DNA of 64,000 bases, taken from positions 1 through 64,000 of the forward strand of contig NZ_JALMDK010000020.1 of NCBI RefSeq assembly GCF_023094165.1, given 5' to 3'. The notes under the pieces are model-generated. The model ran no database searches, was not told the origin of the DNA, and saw only the letters and a list, made by a program, of their open reading frames with translations. The position numbers and the translations under genes were made by a program. Of this stretch, positions 17,102-24,887 are shown piece by piece (the stretch's first letter is position 1; the number at the start of each line of letters is the position of its first letter). The DNA comes from Crossiella sp. S99.2. Its GTDB lineage: Bacteria > Actinomycetota > Actinomycetes > Mycobacteriales > Pseudonocardiaceae.

Positions 17102-17139
17102 ATCCGCACGGCTACCGACCGGTCGGTAGCCGCGCGGAT
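17102..17139. promoter_or_regulatory. 38-bp inverted repeat upstream of response regulator
   Basis: The centre is a perfect 22-bp palindrome (17110-17131) with core CTACCGACCGGTCGGTAG. The symmetry extends outward through ATCCGCAC/GCGCGGAT with a single mismatch. It lies between the secreted protease gene's stop (17226) and the regulator start (17051), both leftward. It can therefore be an operator for the two-component genes or a hairpin terminator of the protease gene. The ACCGACCGGTCGGT core is typical of TetR-type operators. Confidence 0.6.
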
Positions 17140-17225
17140 TTCGGTCCGACCACAGTGGTCCAGCAGTTCACTGTGCCGAGTTCATGGGCGATACGCCGTG
17201 GTCCACGGACACACCCGGCCGGAGA

Positions 17226-18287
17226 TCAGGGAAACAGCTCCACCGGGTTGTCGCAGCCGTGCCCGGCCCGCAGCCGTTGGATCTCGTCGAGCAGATGTGG
17301 TTGACGTGCCAGTTCGGTCACCTGGCCGCTGTCTGGTTCCATGCCAGGGAGCGTGCTGGTGAGGTATCGCCAGGAACGGCCCCACAGGGACAGTACGGTC
17401 TGCCGCCACGGCGCGCTCGCGATCAGGTAGGAGTACTGGTCGGGCTGCTCGACTCGGATCTTCGCCAGGTACCGCTCGATCCACCACAGATGGGTGAGCA
17501 GGGCATGTCGGTCACTGGTGCGGGTGGTGCCGCCGGAAGAGAGGTAGTAGGTCACGGCCATCGAGTTGATGTACTGGGTCCACTCCTCGACGAGCATGTT
17601 GAAACCCTGGTCGCCGGATTCGAACTTGGTGTTGGCCGGGTCGCCATTGAGGTAGGTCTCCGCGTAGTCGCGGTCACTGCCGTGACTGCCGCTGCCGAAC
17701 TCCTTGCTGGTGGTGATCGTGCCCCGCTGGGCCGGTGGCCGCTTGCGGTTGTCCAGGTCCGCCAGCAGCAGCGAGCGTGCCATCGAGTACTTCGGGCTGT
17801 TCGAGGTGGTGCCCTTGCCGTGCATCCCCGGCGCGGTGAACACGACATCGGCGCCGGACTTGCTCCGGGCGACGAAGTACCGGTTCTCCGGCACGCTCTT
17901 GTCGATGCCGTGCCCGACCTCGTGCACAACCGTGCTGAGTTGGCCGAGCACCTGGGATGCGGTGTTCTTGGACCACAGCCAGCGATCCACCGCGGGCTTG
18001 CCCCCGGCGATGTCGATGATCCGTTTACCGGTGGGGTACCGCCGGGCCAGCACACCGTCGATGAAGCTCAGGTAGCTGGCCGATTGGTAGGAGTTGATCA
18101 GATCCTGGATGCCTGGGAACTGGCTGGGTTCCCGGAAATCCTCCACGGTGAGCACAAAATCGCCGTCGGCGCAGTTCCGGTCGACGACCACCGGCGCCCC
18201 GGCAGGGGCAGCCGCCACGACGGCCGGGGTCGCGCACTGCATGATCAGGGCGAGCGCCGTGGTCGCCGAAAGTCGAATCGGGTGCAT
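17226..18287 (-). CDS. Secreted zinc-metalloprotease-like protein (HEVGH)
   Basis: A 353-residue exported protein with signal peptide MHPIRLSATTALALIMQC..AVVAAA. The motif VVHEVGHGID near residue 122 is a HExxH zinc site. A second acidic region (YAETYLNGD or VEEWTQYINSM) may supply the third ligand. ATG 18287 has GGAGG upstream. The family is not one I can name; it resembles uncharacterised actinobacterial extracellular proteins. It stands alone, with no adjacent inhibitor or transporter. The substrate is unknown. Confidence 0.75.
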   Translation of the reverse strand: MHPIRLSATTALALIMQCATPAVVAAAPAGAPVVVDRNCADGDFVLTVEDFREPSQFPGIQDLINSYQSASYLSFIDGVLARRYPTGKRIIDIAGGKPAVDRWLWSKNTASQVLGQLSTVVHEVGHGIDKSVPENRYFVARSKSGADVVFTAPGMHGKGTTSNSPKYSMARSLLLADLDNRKRPPAQRGTITTSKEFGSGSHGSDRDYAETYLNGDPANTKFESGDQGFNMLVEEWTQYINSMAVTYYLSSGGTTRTSDRHALLTHLWWIERYLAKIRVEQPDQYSYLIASAPWRQTVLSLWGRSWRYLTSTLPGMEPDSGQVTELARQPHLLDEIQRLRAGHGCDNPVELFP

Positions 18288-18619
18288 AGCCGGACCTCCG
18301 TAGCAGGGTGGAGATACGTGGAGTGGGCGCCTGTGCACAGGGGAGGGCGCCCGGCACCCACCTTGCGCCCTATGGAGCCCCGAAACCAGGGCGAACAACA
18401 GTGGTCCCACTTGTACGCCACCCGGACTCGTGACCCTGGCTGGTGAGGGTGTTGGCAGCCGAGCGCGGCCACCAAACAATCATGAGTGGTTGTGTGGACA
18501 ACTCAGGATCAGCTGGTGGCCGCGGGCGGTGTGGGATGCCGATGCGGTGCGGGATGCCGCGGTGGTCTGGTCCAGGTCCAGGATCGTCCGCTGGCCGAGC
18601 GTGACGGCGCGAACCGACC
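18288..18619. other. 332-bp intergenic region
   Basis: No coding region is evident between the leftward acyltransferase gene and the leftward secreted protease. It should hold the protease promoter. A 13-bp near-direct repeat (GTGYGGGATGCCG, twice around 18529-18561) and a fragment resembling the palindromic repeat flank (CCCACTTGTACGCCACC near 18406) are present. Neither is strong enough to assign a function. Confidence 0.5.
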
Positions 18620-19756
18620 TCACCGGGTCCGAGCAGCGGCCACTCCCGGCCGGCTGAATCGCCGCATGATCGGCCGCTCCCAGCCCACGTAGAGCAACGC
18701 GGCCACGCCCAGCGCCAGCACAAAACACCCCACCAGCACCAGCACCCCGAGCCCGACCGAGCCCGGCCCGGCGAACTGCTGCACGGTGTAGGTCACCGTG
18801 CCCAGGATCATCGCGTGCGTCAGGTAGAACGCGTAGGTGGTGTCGCCCAGGAACACCAAGGTCCGCCCCCGCAACGGCGAGAACGATCCCTCCACGTCCG
18901 CCCTGGCCAGCGCGGTGGTCAGCAAGGCCAGCGGAATGGTCCACATCGCCACCTGGGTGAACACCGGCGGCAACCACAGACTCGGCACGTAACAGGCCAC
19001 CAGCACCGCGGTGGAGGCGCCCAGGCCGATCCGCGGCGCCAGGCCCAGCAACAACATTCGCGCGCACAGCATGCCGAGCAGGAACTCCAGCGCCCGGGTG
19101 GGCGGGAAGTGGGTGGAGAACCACAGCTCGTACAACCCGATCTCGGTGCTCGCGATCGGCTTCGGCCCGACCGGGATGACGAAGTGCGAGAGGATCGGAA
19201 TGAGGATCGTCACCGCGATCACGCCACCCAGCCAGCGCCCCAGGTTGCCCGGCCGGATCCGGCAGATCCAGTGGTGCAGCAACGGGAACAGGGCGTAGAA
19301 GAGCAGCTCGCAGGACAGTGTCCAGCTGACCGCGTTCATGCTGGTCATCAGCTGGTAGTTCGGCCACCAGCCGTGCAGCAGCAACAGATTGGGCAGCCAC
19401 AGCCAGAGCGCGGGCAGCCCGGCCAGCAACGCGGTCACCCCGAACAACAGCACGTGATTGGGGTAGATCTTGAAGAACCGCCTGCGCCAGAACCGTTTCA
19501 GCGAGTCACCCGGCGGCGCCACGTAGGTGAGCACGAACCCGCTGAGGATGAAGAAGAAGGACACCCCCACCGAACCCAGGTTGATCGCCACCGCCCGGTA
19601 CCCCGCCAGCACCGCCTCATCGGCCAGCACGTTCACGAAGATCCCGTGCGTGGCGAAGACCAGCACCGCGGCCACGAACCGCATTCCGGTCAGCGAAGGC
19701 AACCGGGTGTGTTGCGCCGCCATCACCTGGGCCGGGCTCGCGGGCACAGCGCCCAA
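18620..19756 (-). CDS. Acyltransferase 3 (OafA/YrhL-like) membrane protein
   Basis: A 378-residue integral membrane acyltransferase with about ten spans. The family start RLPSLTGMRFVAAVLVFATH includes the conserved catalytic His, followed by FFFILSGFVLTYV and FWRRRFFKIYPNH. It acylates cell-surface sugars or secondary metabolites; the acceptor is unknown. I choose the TTG start at 19756 because GGAGG lies 6 nt upstream. The ATG at 19723 has only a weak site and would drop eleven residues. Confidence 0.88.
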   Translation of the reverse strand: MGAVPASPAQVMAAQHTRLPSLTGMRFVAAVLVFATHGIFVNVLADEAVLAGYRAVAINLGSVGVSFFFILSGFVLTYVAPPGDSLKRFWRRRFFKIYPNHVLLFGVTALLAGLPALWLWLPNLLLLHGWWPNYQLMTSMNAVSWTLSCELLFYALFPLLHHWICRIRPGNLGRWLGGVIAVTILIPILSHFVIPVGPKPIASTEIGLYELWFSTHFPPTRALEFLLGMLCARMLLLGLAPRIGLGASTAVLVACYVPSLWLPPVFTQVAMWTIPLALLTTALARADVEGSFSPLRGRTLVFLGDTTYAFYLTHAMILGTVTYTVQQFAGPGSVGLGVLVLVGCFVLALGVAALLYVGWERPIMRRFSRPGVAAARTR

Positions 19757-19895
19757 GGGACACCTCCGGTGAGTACGAGCGACTGGGCGCCACCGTACTC
19801 AGCGGTGCTGGCGGTGGACTTGGCGCGCGCCTGCACCTCCGGGCCCTGGGGTGCAGAACCAGTGCAGGAGCGGGGCCACCGGTTCCTTGCCCGGG

Positions 19896-20777
19896 TTACG
19901 CCCCGTACCCGGTGAGCTTGCCGGGGTTGAGCATCCAGTAGATCTCGTGGATGCCCTCGGCCGAGGCCGCCACCGTGATCATCGCGAACGTCTCGCCGTC
20001 CCGCCGCAGCACCGCCGCGGTGTGCCCGTTGGCGGCAGCCCACTCGACCTGCACCCCGACCCAGAACCGGGTGTGGAACGCGCGCACGAACTTGGCCACG
20101 ATGGGCGCGGTGCGCACCGGGATGCGGGCGGCGCGGGCCACCCCGCCGCCGTCGGAGTAGCTGACCACGTCGGCGGCGAAAAGTTCTTCCAGGGCAAGCA
20201 GATCGCCTTCGCGGGCGGCGGCCACGAAAGCGGTGAGCAGGCGGCGTTGTTCGGGTGCGCTGGCGGGGGTGCGCCGTTGTTCGGCCAGCTGGCGGCGGGC
20301 CCGGCTGACCAGTTGGCGGGCCGAGGTCTCGGTGGCCTGGATGATCTCGGCGATCAGCGGGTAGGGATAGCCGAATGCCTCGCGCAGCACGTAGGCGGCC
20401 CGCTGGGTGGGGGTGAGTTTCTCCAGCAGCAGCAGGACGGCGAGTTCCAGGGCGGAGTCCGCTTCGGCGCCCAGTTGCGGGTCGGCGGTGGTGTCGATGG
20501 GCTCGGGCAGCCACTGGCCGGGGTAGTACTCGTGCCGGGTCTTGGCGCTGCGGCCGGCGTTGATGGCCAGCCGGGTGGTGGCGGTGGCCAGGTAGGCGGC
20601 GGGGTACTGCACGGCCGCGCGGTCGCAGGTCTGCCAGCGCAGCCAGACCTCCTGCACCAGATCTTCGGCGTCCTGGGCACTGCCCAGCATGCGATAGGCG
20701 ATGCCGAACAACCGCGGGCGCACCTCTGCGAAGACGGCGGACGCCTGGTCGAGGTCCGCGTTCGCGGTCTCCGACAT
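19896..20777 (-). CDS. ECF41-type RNA polymerase sigma factor (SigJ-like)
   Basis: A 293-residue ECF sigma factor with region 2 (FGIAYRMLGSAQDAEDLVQEVWLRW), region 4 (LTPTQRAAYVLREAFGYPYPLIAEII) and an extra SnoaL-like C-terminal domain. The three ECF41 hallmarks are present: WLPEPI in the linker, SDGGG in the C-terminal domain, and NPGKL at the end. In this group the C-terminal domain acts as a built-in regulator instead of a separate anti-sigma factor. ATG 20777 follows GAGGA. ECF41 targets are typically redox or epimerase genes at the same locus. A matching promoter lies upstream of the NmrA-like gene at 22241. Confidence 0.93.
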   Translation of the reverse strand: MSETANADLDQASAVFAEVRPRLFGIAYRMLGSAQDAEDLVQEVWLRWQTCDRAAVQYPAAYLATATTRLAINAGRSAKTRHEYYPGQWLPEPIDTTADPQLGAEADSALELAVLLLLEKLTPTQRAAYVLREAFGYPYPLIAEIIQATETSARQLVSRARRQLAEQRRTPASAPEQRRLLTAFVAAAREGDLLALEELFAADVVSYSDGGGVARAARIPVRTAPIVAKFVRAFHTRFWVGVQVEWAAANGHTAAVLRRDGETFAMITVAASAEGIHEIYWMLNPGKLTGYGA

Positions 20778-20883
20778 GGCTGCGATGTCCTCCCGCTCAC
20801 CTGCGCGCGGCACCTGCGTGATCCACAACACCACTCACCTCGATCCTACTCGCGGAGCCTTGTTGATCATTGCCTCGATGGGG

Positions 20884-20946
20884 TGATGCCGGGGGCACGG
20901 AACCGGAAGGCGCGCACCCACGGGTGGTCCCGCGTCCCCGGCATCA
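20884..20946. terminator. Possible terminator hairpin after the cupin gene
   Basis: Arms TGATGCCGGGG (20884-20894) and CCCCGGCATCA (20936-20946) are perfectly complementary with a 41-nt loop that itself can pair (ACCCACGGGT). It lies just beyond the leftward cupin stop at 20958 and before the sigma factor gene. Confidence 0.35.
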
Positions 20947-20957
20947 GCTGGGGGAAA

Positions 20958-21392
20958 TCAGGGCCGGGGCGCGCGGAGATGCTTGCGCTGGGCCAGTTCC
21001 TCGGGGCTGACCAGGGTGAGGATGGGCCGGCCCGGCGCGCAGAACAGGGTCACCGCGAACACGGCCTCGGTATCCGGCAGGTTGTTGGCGCCGCGGTAAT
21101 GGATCACGTCGCCGCCGGGCTCCCAGAACGCCTCGCCCGCCTTGATCACCCGCTCCGGCTCGCCCTCCAGCTCGAAGATGATCTCGCCCTGGACCACGTA
21201 GCCATAGGCGGGGCCGGCGTGGCGGTGCGGGGGAGCGCCGGGGCTGCCCGGGGGCAGGGTGATCCGCAGGGCCATCGCCTCGGCGCCCGCCGGGATCGGC
21301 GGCGGACCGGGCACGGTGCCGATGACCTCGATCACCGGTTGCGGGCCGGACGTGCCGGGGTTGGGCAATGTGTGTCCGTGTTCGGTGTTCAT
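20958..21392 (-). CDS. Cupin domain protein
   Basis: A 144-residue single-domain cupin. Motif 1 contains PPHRHAGPAYGYVVQGE, with the HxH pair but with the usual glutamate replaced. Motif 2 contains GEAFWEPGGDVIHYRGANN with the third histidine. It probably binds a metal and a small molecule; no enzyme activity can be assigned. ATG 21392 has AGGTGG seven bases upstream. It lies between the Rrf2 gene and the ECF41 sigma gene, all leftward, suggesting a common redox-related function. Confidence 0.85.
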   Translation of the reverse strand: MNTEHGHTLPNPGTSGPQPVIEVIGTVPGPPPIPAGAEAMALRITLPPGSPGAPPHRHAGPAYGYVVQGEIIFELEGEPERVIKAGEAFWEPGGDVIHYRGANNLPDTEAVFAVTLFCAPGRPILTLVSPEELAQRKHLRAPRP

Positions 21393-21514
21393 CGTTATTC
21401 CACCTCGGTTTTTGGGCATGGCAAAGGACATCGGGTGCTGTGATAGCGCTTTCCGGCAGCTGCTCAGAGCAGGCCGGAAAAGTAGTTGGCGCGAGTGTGT
21501 CCTTTGTGGACGGA

Positions 21515-21982
21515 TCAGTCCAAAGCGGACCGGACGATGCGGCGGACCGCGGGCTCCTCGTCCAGCTCGGCCTGGATGTCGGCCAGGGTCTGGCTCGCCA
21601 GCGCCTCGTGCCAGGCCCGCTCAGCCCGGCGCATGGCCGATTTCACCTGACACGGTCCGGTCGGCCGGGGACTCAGCTCGCCGATCCGGCCACCGCAGCG
21701 GATCTCCTCGCAGCGGAAGAGCGGCTCCTCGCCCTCGATGGCCAGCACCACATCGAGCAGGGTGATCTCCTCGACCGGCTTGGCCAGGCTGAACCCGCCG
21801 TGCGGACCCGATGAGGAGAGCAGCAGTCCGGCCTTGACCAGCAGCTGGAGCTGCTTGTTCAGGTAGGCGGGCGGCAGACCGTGGGCGCGGGCGAGCTGCG
21901 GGGTGCCCAGCGCCCCGGATTCGGCCATGTTCAAGTTGAGCAGCGTGTGCACTGCCCACTCGACGCCCTTGCCCATTCTCAT
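21515..21982 (-). CDS. Rrf2 family transcriptional regulator
   Basis: A 155-residue Rrf2 regulator. The winged helix (MRMGKGVEWAVHTLLNL, ARAHGLPPAYLNKQLQLLVKAGLL) is followed by the GPHGGFSLAKP wing. Three cysteines in the pattern C-x4-C-x14-C (FRCEEIRC...PTGPCQ) stand where Fe-S or redox-sensing Rrf2 proteins carry their ligands. It is divergent from the NmrA-like gene. A near-perfect 27-bp palindrome in between (22098-22124) is the likely operator. I place the start at ATG 21982; a GTG at 21991 is possible. Likely role: redox or electrophile sensing. Confidence 0.92.
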   Translation of the reverse strand: MRMGKGVEWAVHTLLNLNMAESGALGTPQLARAHGLPPAYLNKQLQLLVKAGLLLSSSGPHGGFSLAKPVEEITLLDVVLAIEGEEPLFRCEEIRCGGRIGELSPRPTGPCQVKSAMRRAERAWHEALASQTLADIQAELDEEPAVRRIVRSALD

Positions 21983-22097
21983 CTCGCCCACAGTGTAGGT
22001 CCGGGATCACCACGGCGTGGCCTCCACCCATGGCCCGGCCAGCCCGTCGCCGGGCATCGACACCCTCCGCATGTTCGCTCCCCTCACTTGCCGGATC

Positions 22098-22124
22098 TAA
22101 CCTGGACATTAAATATCCAGGTTA
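22098..22124. promoter_or_regulatory. Rrf2-type operator
   Basis: Arms TAACCTGGA (22098-22106) and TCCAGGTTA (22116-22124) are perfect. The centre ATTaAAT is also symmetric except for one pair. This matches the Rrf2-family style of operator (CCTGGAxATTxAATxTCCAGG). It sits between the divergent Rrf2 and NmrA-like genes. Confidence 0.8.
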
Positions 22125-22146
22125 GTGAAAGTCAAGCACCCCGACC

Positions 22147-22173
22147 TGTCACAACCAGGCGGGCCGCGCTGTC
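22147..22173 (+). promoter_or_regulatory. ECF41-like promoter of the NmrA-like gene
   Basis: TGTCACA at 22147-22153, a 16-bp spacer and TGTC at 22170-22173 match the known ECF41 promoter consensus (TGTCACA-N16-CGTC) with one change in the -10. It lies 67 bp before ATG 22241 and 22 bp downstream of the Rrf2 operator. The local ECF41 sigma factor is the obvious candidate to use it. Confidence 0.6.
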
Positions 22174-22240
22174 TTGGCTGGTAGAGCGCGAAGAACGGAG
22201 CGTTCCGGAACCGCCGGGACGCGATCGAGAAGGAGTCACC

Positions 22241-22981
22241 ATGAAGGTCGTCGTGATCGGCGGAACCGGTCTGATCGGGTCCACCGTCGTTGCCCGGCTG
22301 GCGGAACACGGCCACGACCCGGTCGCCGCCGCGCCCAACACCGGGGTCAACACCATCACCGGCGCGGGCCTTCGGGAGGTCCTGGCCGGCGCGGACGTGG
22401 TGGTCGACGTCTCGAACTCGCCCTCCTTCGCCGACGATGACGTGCTCGCCTTCTTCCGCACCGCCACCACCAACCTGATCGACGCGGCCAAGGACGCCGG
22501 GGTCGGGCACTACGTGGCACTGTCCGTGGTCGGCGCCGAGCGCACCCCCGACTCCGGCTACATGCGGGCGAAAGTGGCCCAGGAGAAGCTGATCCGCGAC
22601 TCCGGGCTGCCCTACTCGCTGGTGCACGCCACCCAGTTCTTCGAGTTCGCCGCGGGCATCGCGGACTCCGCGACCGTCGACGGCGTGGTCACCCTGCCCG
22701 ACGGCGGCGTGCAGCCGGTGGCCGCGGCCGAGGTCTCCGCCGCGGTGGCCCGGACCTCGGTCGGCGCGCCACTGAACGGCGTGGTGGAGATCGGCGGCCC
22801 CGAGGTCTTCGGCATGGACGGCTGGATCCGCACCGTGCTCGCCGCCCGCGAGGACGACCGCAAGGTGCTCACCGACCCGAACGCCCGCTACTTCGGCACT
22901 CTGCTGGAGGAGAAGACCCTGCTGCCCGCCGAGGGTTCGCTGCTCGGGCAGACCACGCTGTCGGACTGGCTGGCCAAGTGA
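22241..22981 (+). CDS. NmrA-like NAD(P)-binding oxidoreductase
   Basis: A 246-residue atypical short-chain dehydrogenase/NmrA protein. Rossmann motif GGTGLIGS is at residues 7-14, VSNSPSF follows in the middle, and YMRAKVAQEKLIRDSGLPYSLVHATQFFEF forms the active-site helix region. It resembles YwnB-type quinone-redox or NAD(P)-sensing proteins, which also pair with Rrf2 regulators. ATG 22241 follows AAGGAG. Upstream DNA has both an Rrf2 operator and an ECF41-like promoter, so induction by redox or electrophile stress is likely. Confidence 0.88.
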   Translation: MKVVVIGGTGLIGSTVVARLAEHGHDPVAAAPNTGVNTITGAGLREVLAGADVVVDVSNSPSFADDDVLAFFRTATTNLIDAAKDAGVGHYVALSVVGAERTPDSGYMRAKVAQEKLIRDSGLPYSLVHATQFFEFAAGIADSATVDGVVTLPDGGVQPVAAAEVSAAVARTSVGAPLNGVVEIGGPEVFGMDGWIRTVLAAREDDRKVLTDPNARYFGTLLEEKTLLPAEGSLLGQTTLSDWLAK

Positions 22982-23043
22982 GTAGTCCCCGCGCGGGCGG
23001 TCGCCGCCCGCGCGGGTCCGCCGCTTTCTGAACGGAGAACCGC

Positions 23044-24777
23044 ATGAGCCACCCCGCCGAGATCCAGCTGGCCACCTCCGTGCTCGTCATCGGCACCGGT
23101 GGCGCCGGGCTGCGGGCCGCGATCGAACTGGCCGAACGCGGCATCGACGTGCTCGTGCTCGGCAAACGCGCCAAGGCCGACGCGCACACCACCCTGGCCG
23201 CCGGTGGGATCAATGCCGCACTGTCCACAATGGATGCCGAGGACAGCTGGCAGCAGCACGCCGCGGACACCATCAAGGAGAGCTACCTGCTCGCGCATCC
23301 GGAGACGGTGCGCATCGTCACCGAGCACGCCGCCCGCGGCATCGAGGACCTGGAACGCTGGGGCATGCCCTTTGCCCGCGAGGCCGACGGCCGGATCTCG
23401 CAACGGTTCTTCGGCGCGCACACCCACCGGCGCACCGCCTTCGCCGGTGACTACACCGGTCTGGAGATCCAGCGCACCCTGGTCAACCGGGCCGCCCAGC
23501 TGGACATCCCGGTGCTGGACCGGTGTTACGTGACCAGGATCCTGGTGCGGGACAACGTGGTCTTCGGCGCCTACGGCTTCGACCAGGAAACCGGCGCCCG
23601 CTACCTCATCCACGCCGACGCGGTGGTGCTGGCCGCGGGCGGGCACACCCGGATCTGGCGCCGCACCTCCTCCCGCCGCGATGAGAACACCGGCGATTCC
23701 TTCCGGCTGGCCGTGCTGGCCGGTGGCCGCATCCGCGATCCCGAACTGGTCCAGTTCCACCCCTCCGGCCTGATCGAACCCGAATCCGCGGCGGGCACCC
23801 TGGTCTCCGAGGCCGCCCGCGGCGAGGGCGGCATCCTGCGCAACGCCCTCGGCGAACGGTTCATGGAGCGCTACGACCCGGTGCGCCGCGAACTGTCCAC
23901 AAGGGACAGAGTCGCGCTGGCCGCCTACACCGAGATCAAGGAAGGCCGCGGCACACCCCATGGCGGGGTGTGGCTGGACGTCTCGCACCTGCCGCGCGAG
24001 ACGATCATGCGCAGGCTGCCACGGGTGTACCAGACCCTGCTCGAACTCCAGATGCTCGACATCACCAGGACTCCCATCGAGATCGCGCCCACCGCGCACT
24101 ACTCGATGGGCGGGGTGTGGGTCCGCCCGGAGGACCACGGCACCGGCGTGGAGGGCCTCTACGCCATCGGCGAGGCGGCCAGCGGCCTGCACGGCGCCAA
24201 CCGGCTCGGCGGCAACTCGCTGATCGAACTCCTGGTCTACGGCCGGATCGTGGGGGAGCACGCGGCCAAGTACTCGGCCAACCTGGGCGCGCAACAACGC
24301 TGCGCCCTCGCCCTGGCCGAAGCCCGCGGCGAGGTGGACGAGCTGCTGGCCGCCGACGGCCCGGAGAACATCCGTGCCCTGCAACGCGGACTGCGCGACA
24401 TCATGACCGAACACGCCGGCGTGGTCCGCGACGAGCTGGGCCTGGTCGAGGGCCTGATCCGGCTCGGTGAGATCGAGGCCAGCACCCGGGACCTGGGCGT
24501 GCACCCCGACCTGGCTGGCTACCAGGACCTCGCACACGCCTTCGACCTCAAAGCCTCCCTGCTGGCCGCCCGCGCCACCCTGGAAGCCGCACTGGAACGC
24601 CGGGAGACCCGCGGCTGCCACAACCGTTCGGACTTCCCGGCCCTCGATCCGACCCAGCGGGTGAACCTGGTCTGGTCGGGCCCAGGGAAGATCACCCGAG
24701 AGCCGATCCCGCCGGTGCCCGCGGAGATCGCCGCGCTCATGCGAGAGGTCAGCAGCGAGGGCAAACTGGTCGAGTGA
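23044..24777 (+). CDS. SdhA/FrdA-like FAD-dependent flavoprotein
   Basis: A 577-residue flavoprotein of the succinate dehydrogenase/fumarate reductase/L-aspartate oxidase group. GTGGAG is at residues 17-22. AHTTLAAGGINAAL retains the His that binds FAD covalently in SdhA. LVSEAARGEGG and GERFMERYDP form the active-site region. TAHYSMGGV and the FAD-binding GLYAIGEAASGLHGANRLGGNSL come later. The length fits SdhA. No iron-sulfur or membrane subunit gene is adjacent, so it may act as a stand-alone enzyme. It lies 62 bp after the NmrA-like gene and may be co-transcribed. Confidence 0.85.
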   Translation: MSHPAEIQLATSVLVIGTGGAGLRAAIELAERGIDVLVLGKRAKADAHTTLAAGGINAALSTMDAEDSWQQHAADTIKESYLLAHPETVRIVTEHAARGIEDLERWGMPFAREADGRISQRFFGAHTHRRTAFAGDYTGLEIQRTLVNRAAQLDIPVLDRCYVTRILVRDNVVFGAYGFDQETGARYLIHADAVVLAAGGHTRIWRRTSSRRDENTGDSFRLAVLAGGRIRDPELVQFHPSGLIEPESAAGTLVSEAARGEGGILRNALGERFMERYDPVRRELSTRDRVALAAYTEIKEGRGTPHGGVWLDVSHLPRETIMRRLPRVYQTLLELQMLDITRTPIEIAPTAHYSMGGVWVRPEDHGTGVEGLYAIGEAASGLHGANRLGGNSLIELLVYGRIVGEHAAKYSANLGAQQRCALALAEARGEVDELLAADGPENIRALQRGLRDIMTEHAGVVRDELGLVEGLIRLGEIEASTRDLGVHPDLAGYQDLAHAFDLKASLLAARATLEAALERRETRGCHNRSDFPALDPTQRVNLVWSGPGKITREPIPPVPAEIAALMREVSSEGKLVE

Positions 24778-24887
24778 GCCGAGTCGCTCAGGGCACCAGC
24801 AGGACCCGGACCAGTGTCCTAATGGCCCAACCGCCAGACACGAATCGGGGATATCCGGACCCAGGTCACTAGTCAGATAATCTGTCG

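Noticed and set aside
18529..18561. Two GTGYGGGATGCCG direct repeats
   Set aside because: Only two imperfect copies and no symmetry. Not distinguishable from chance at this GC.
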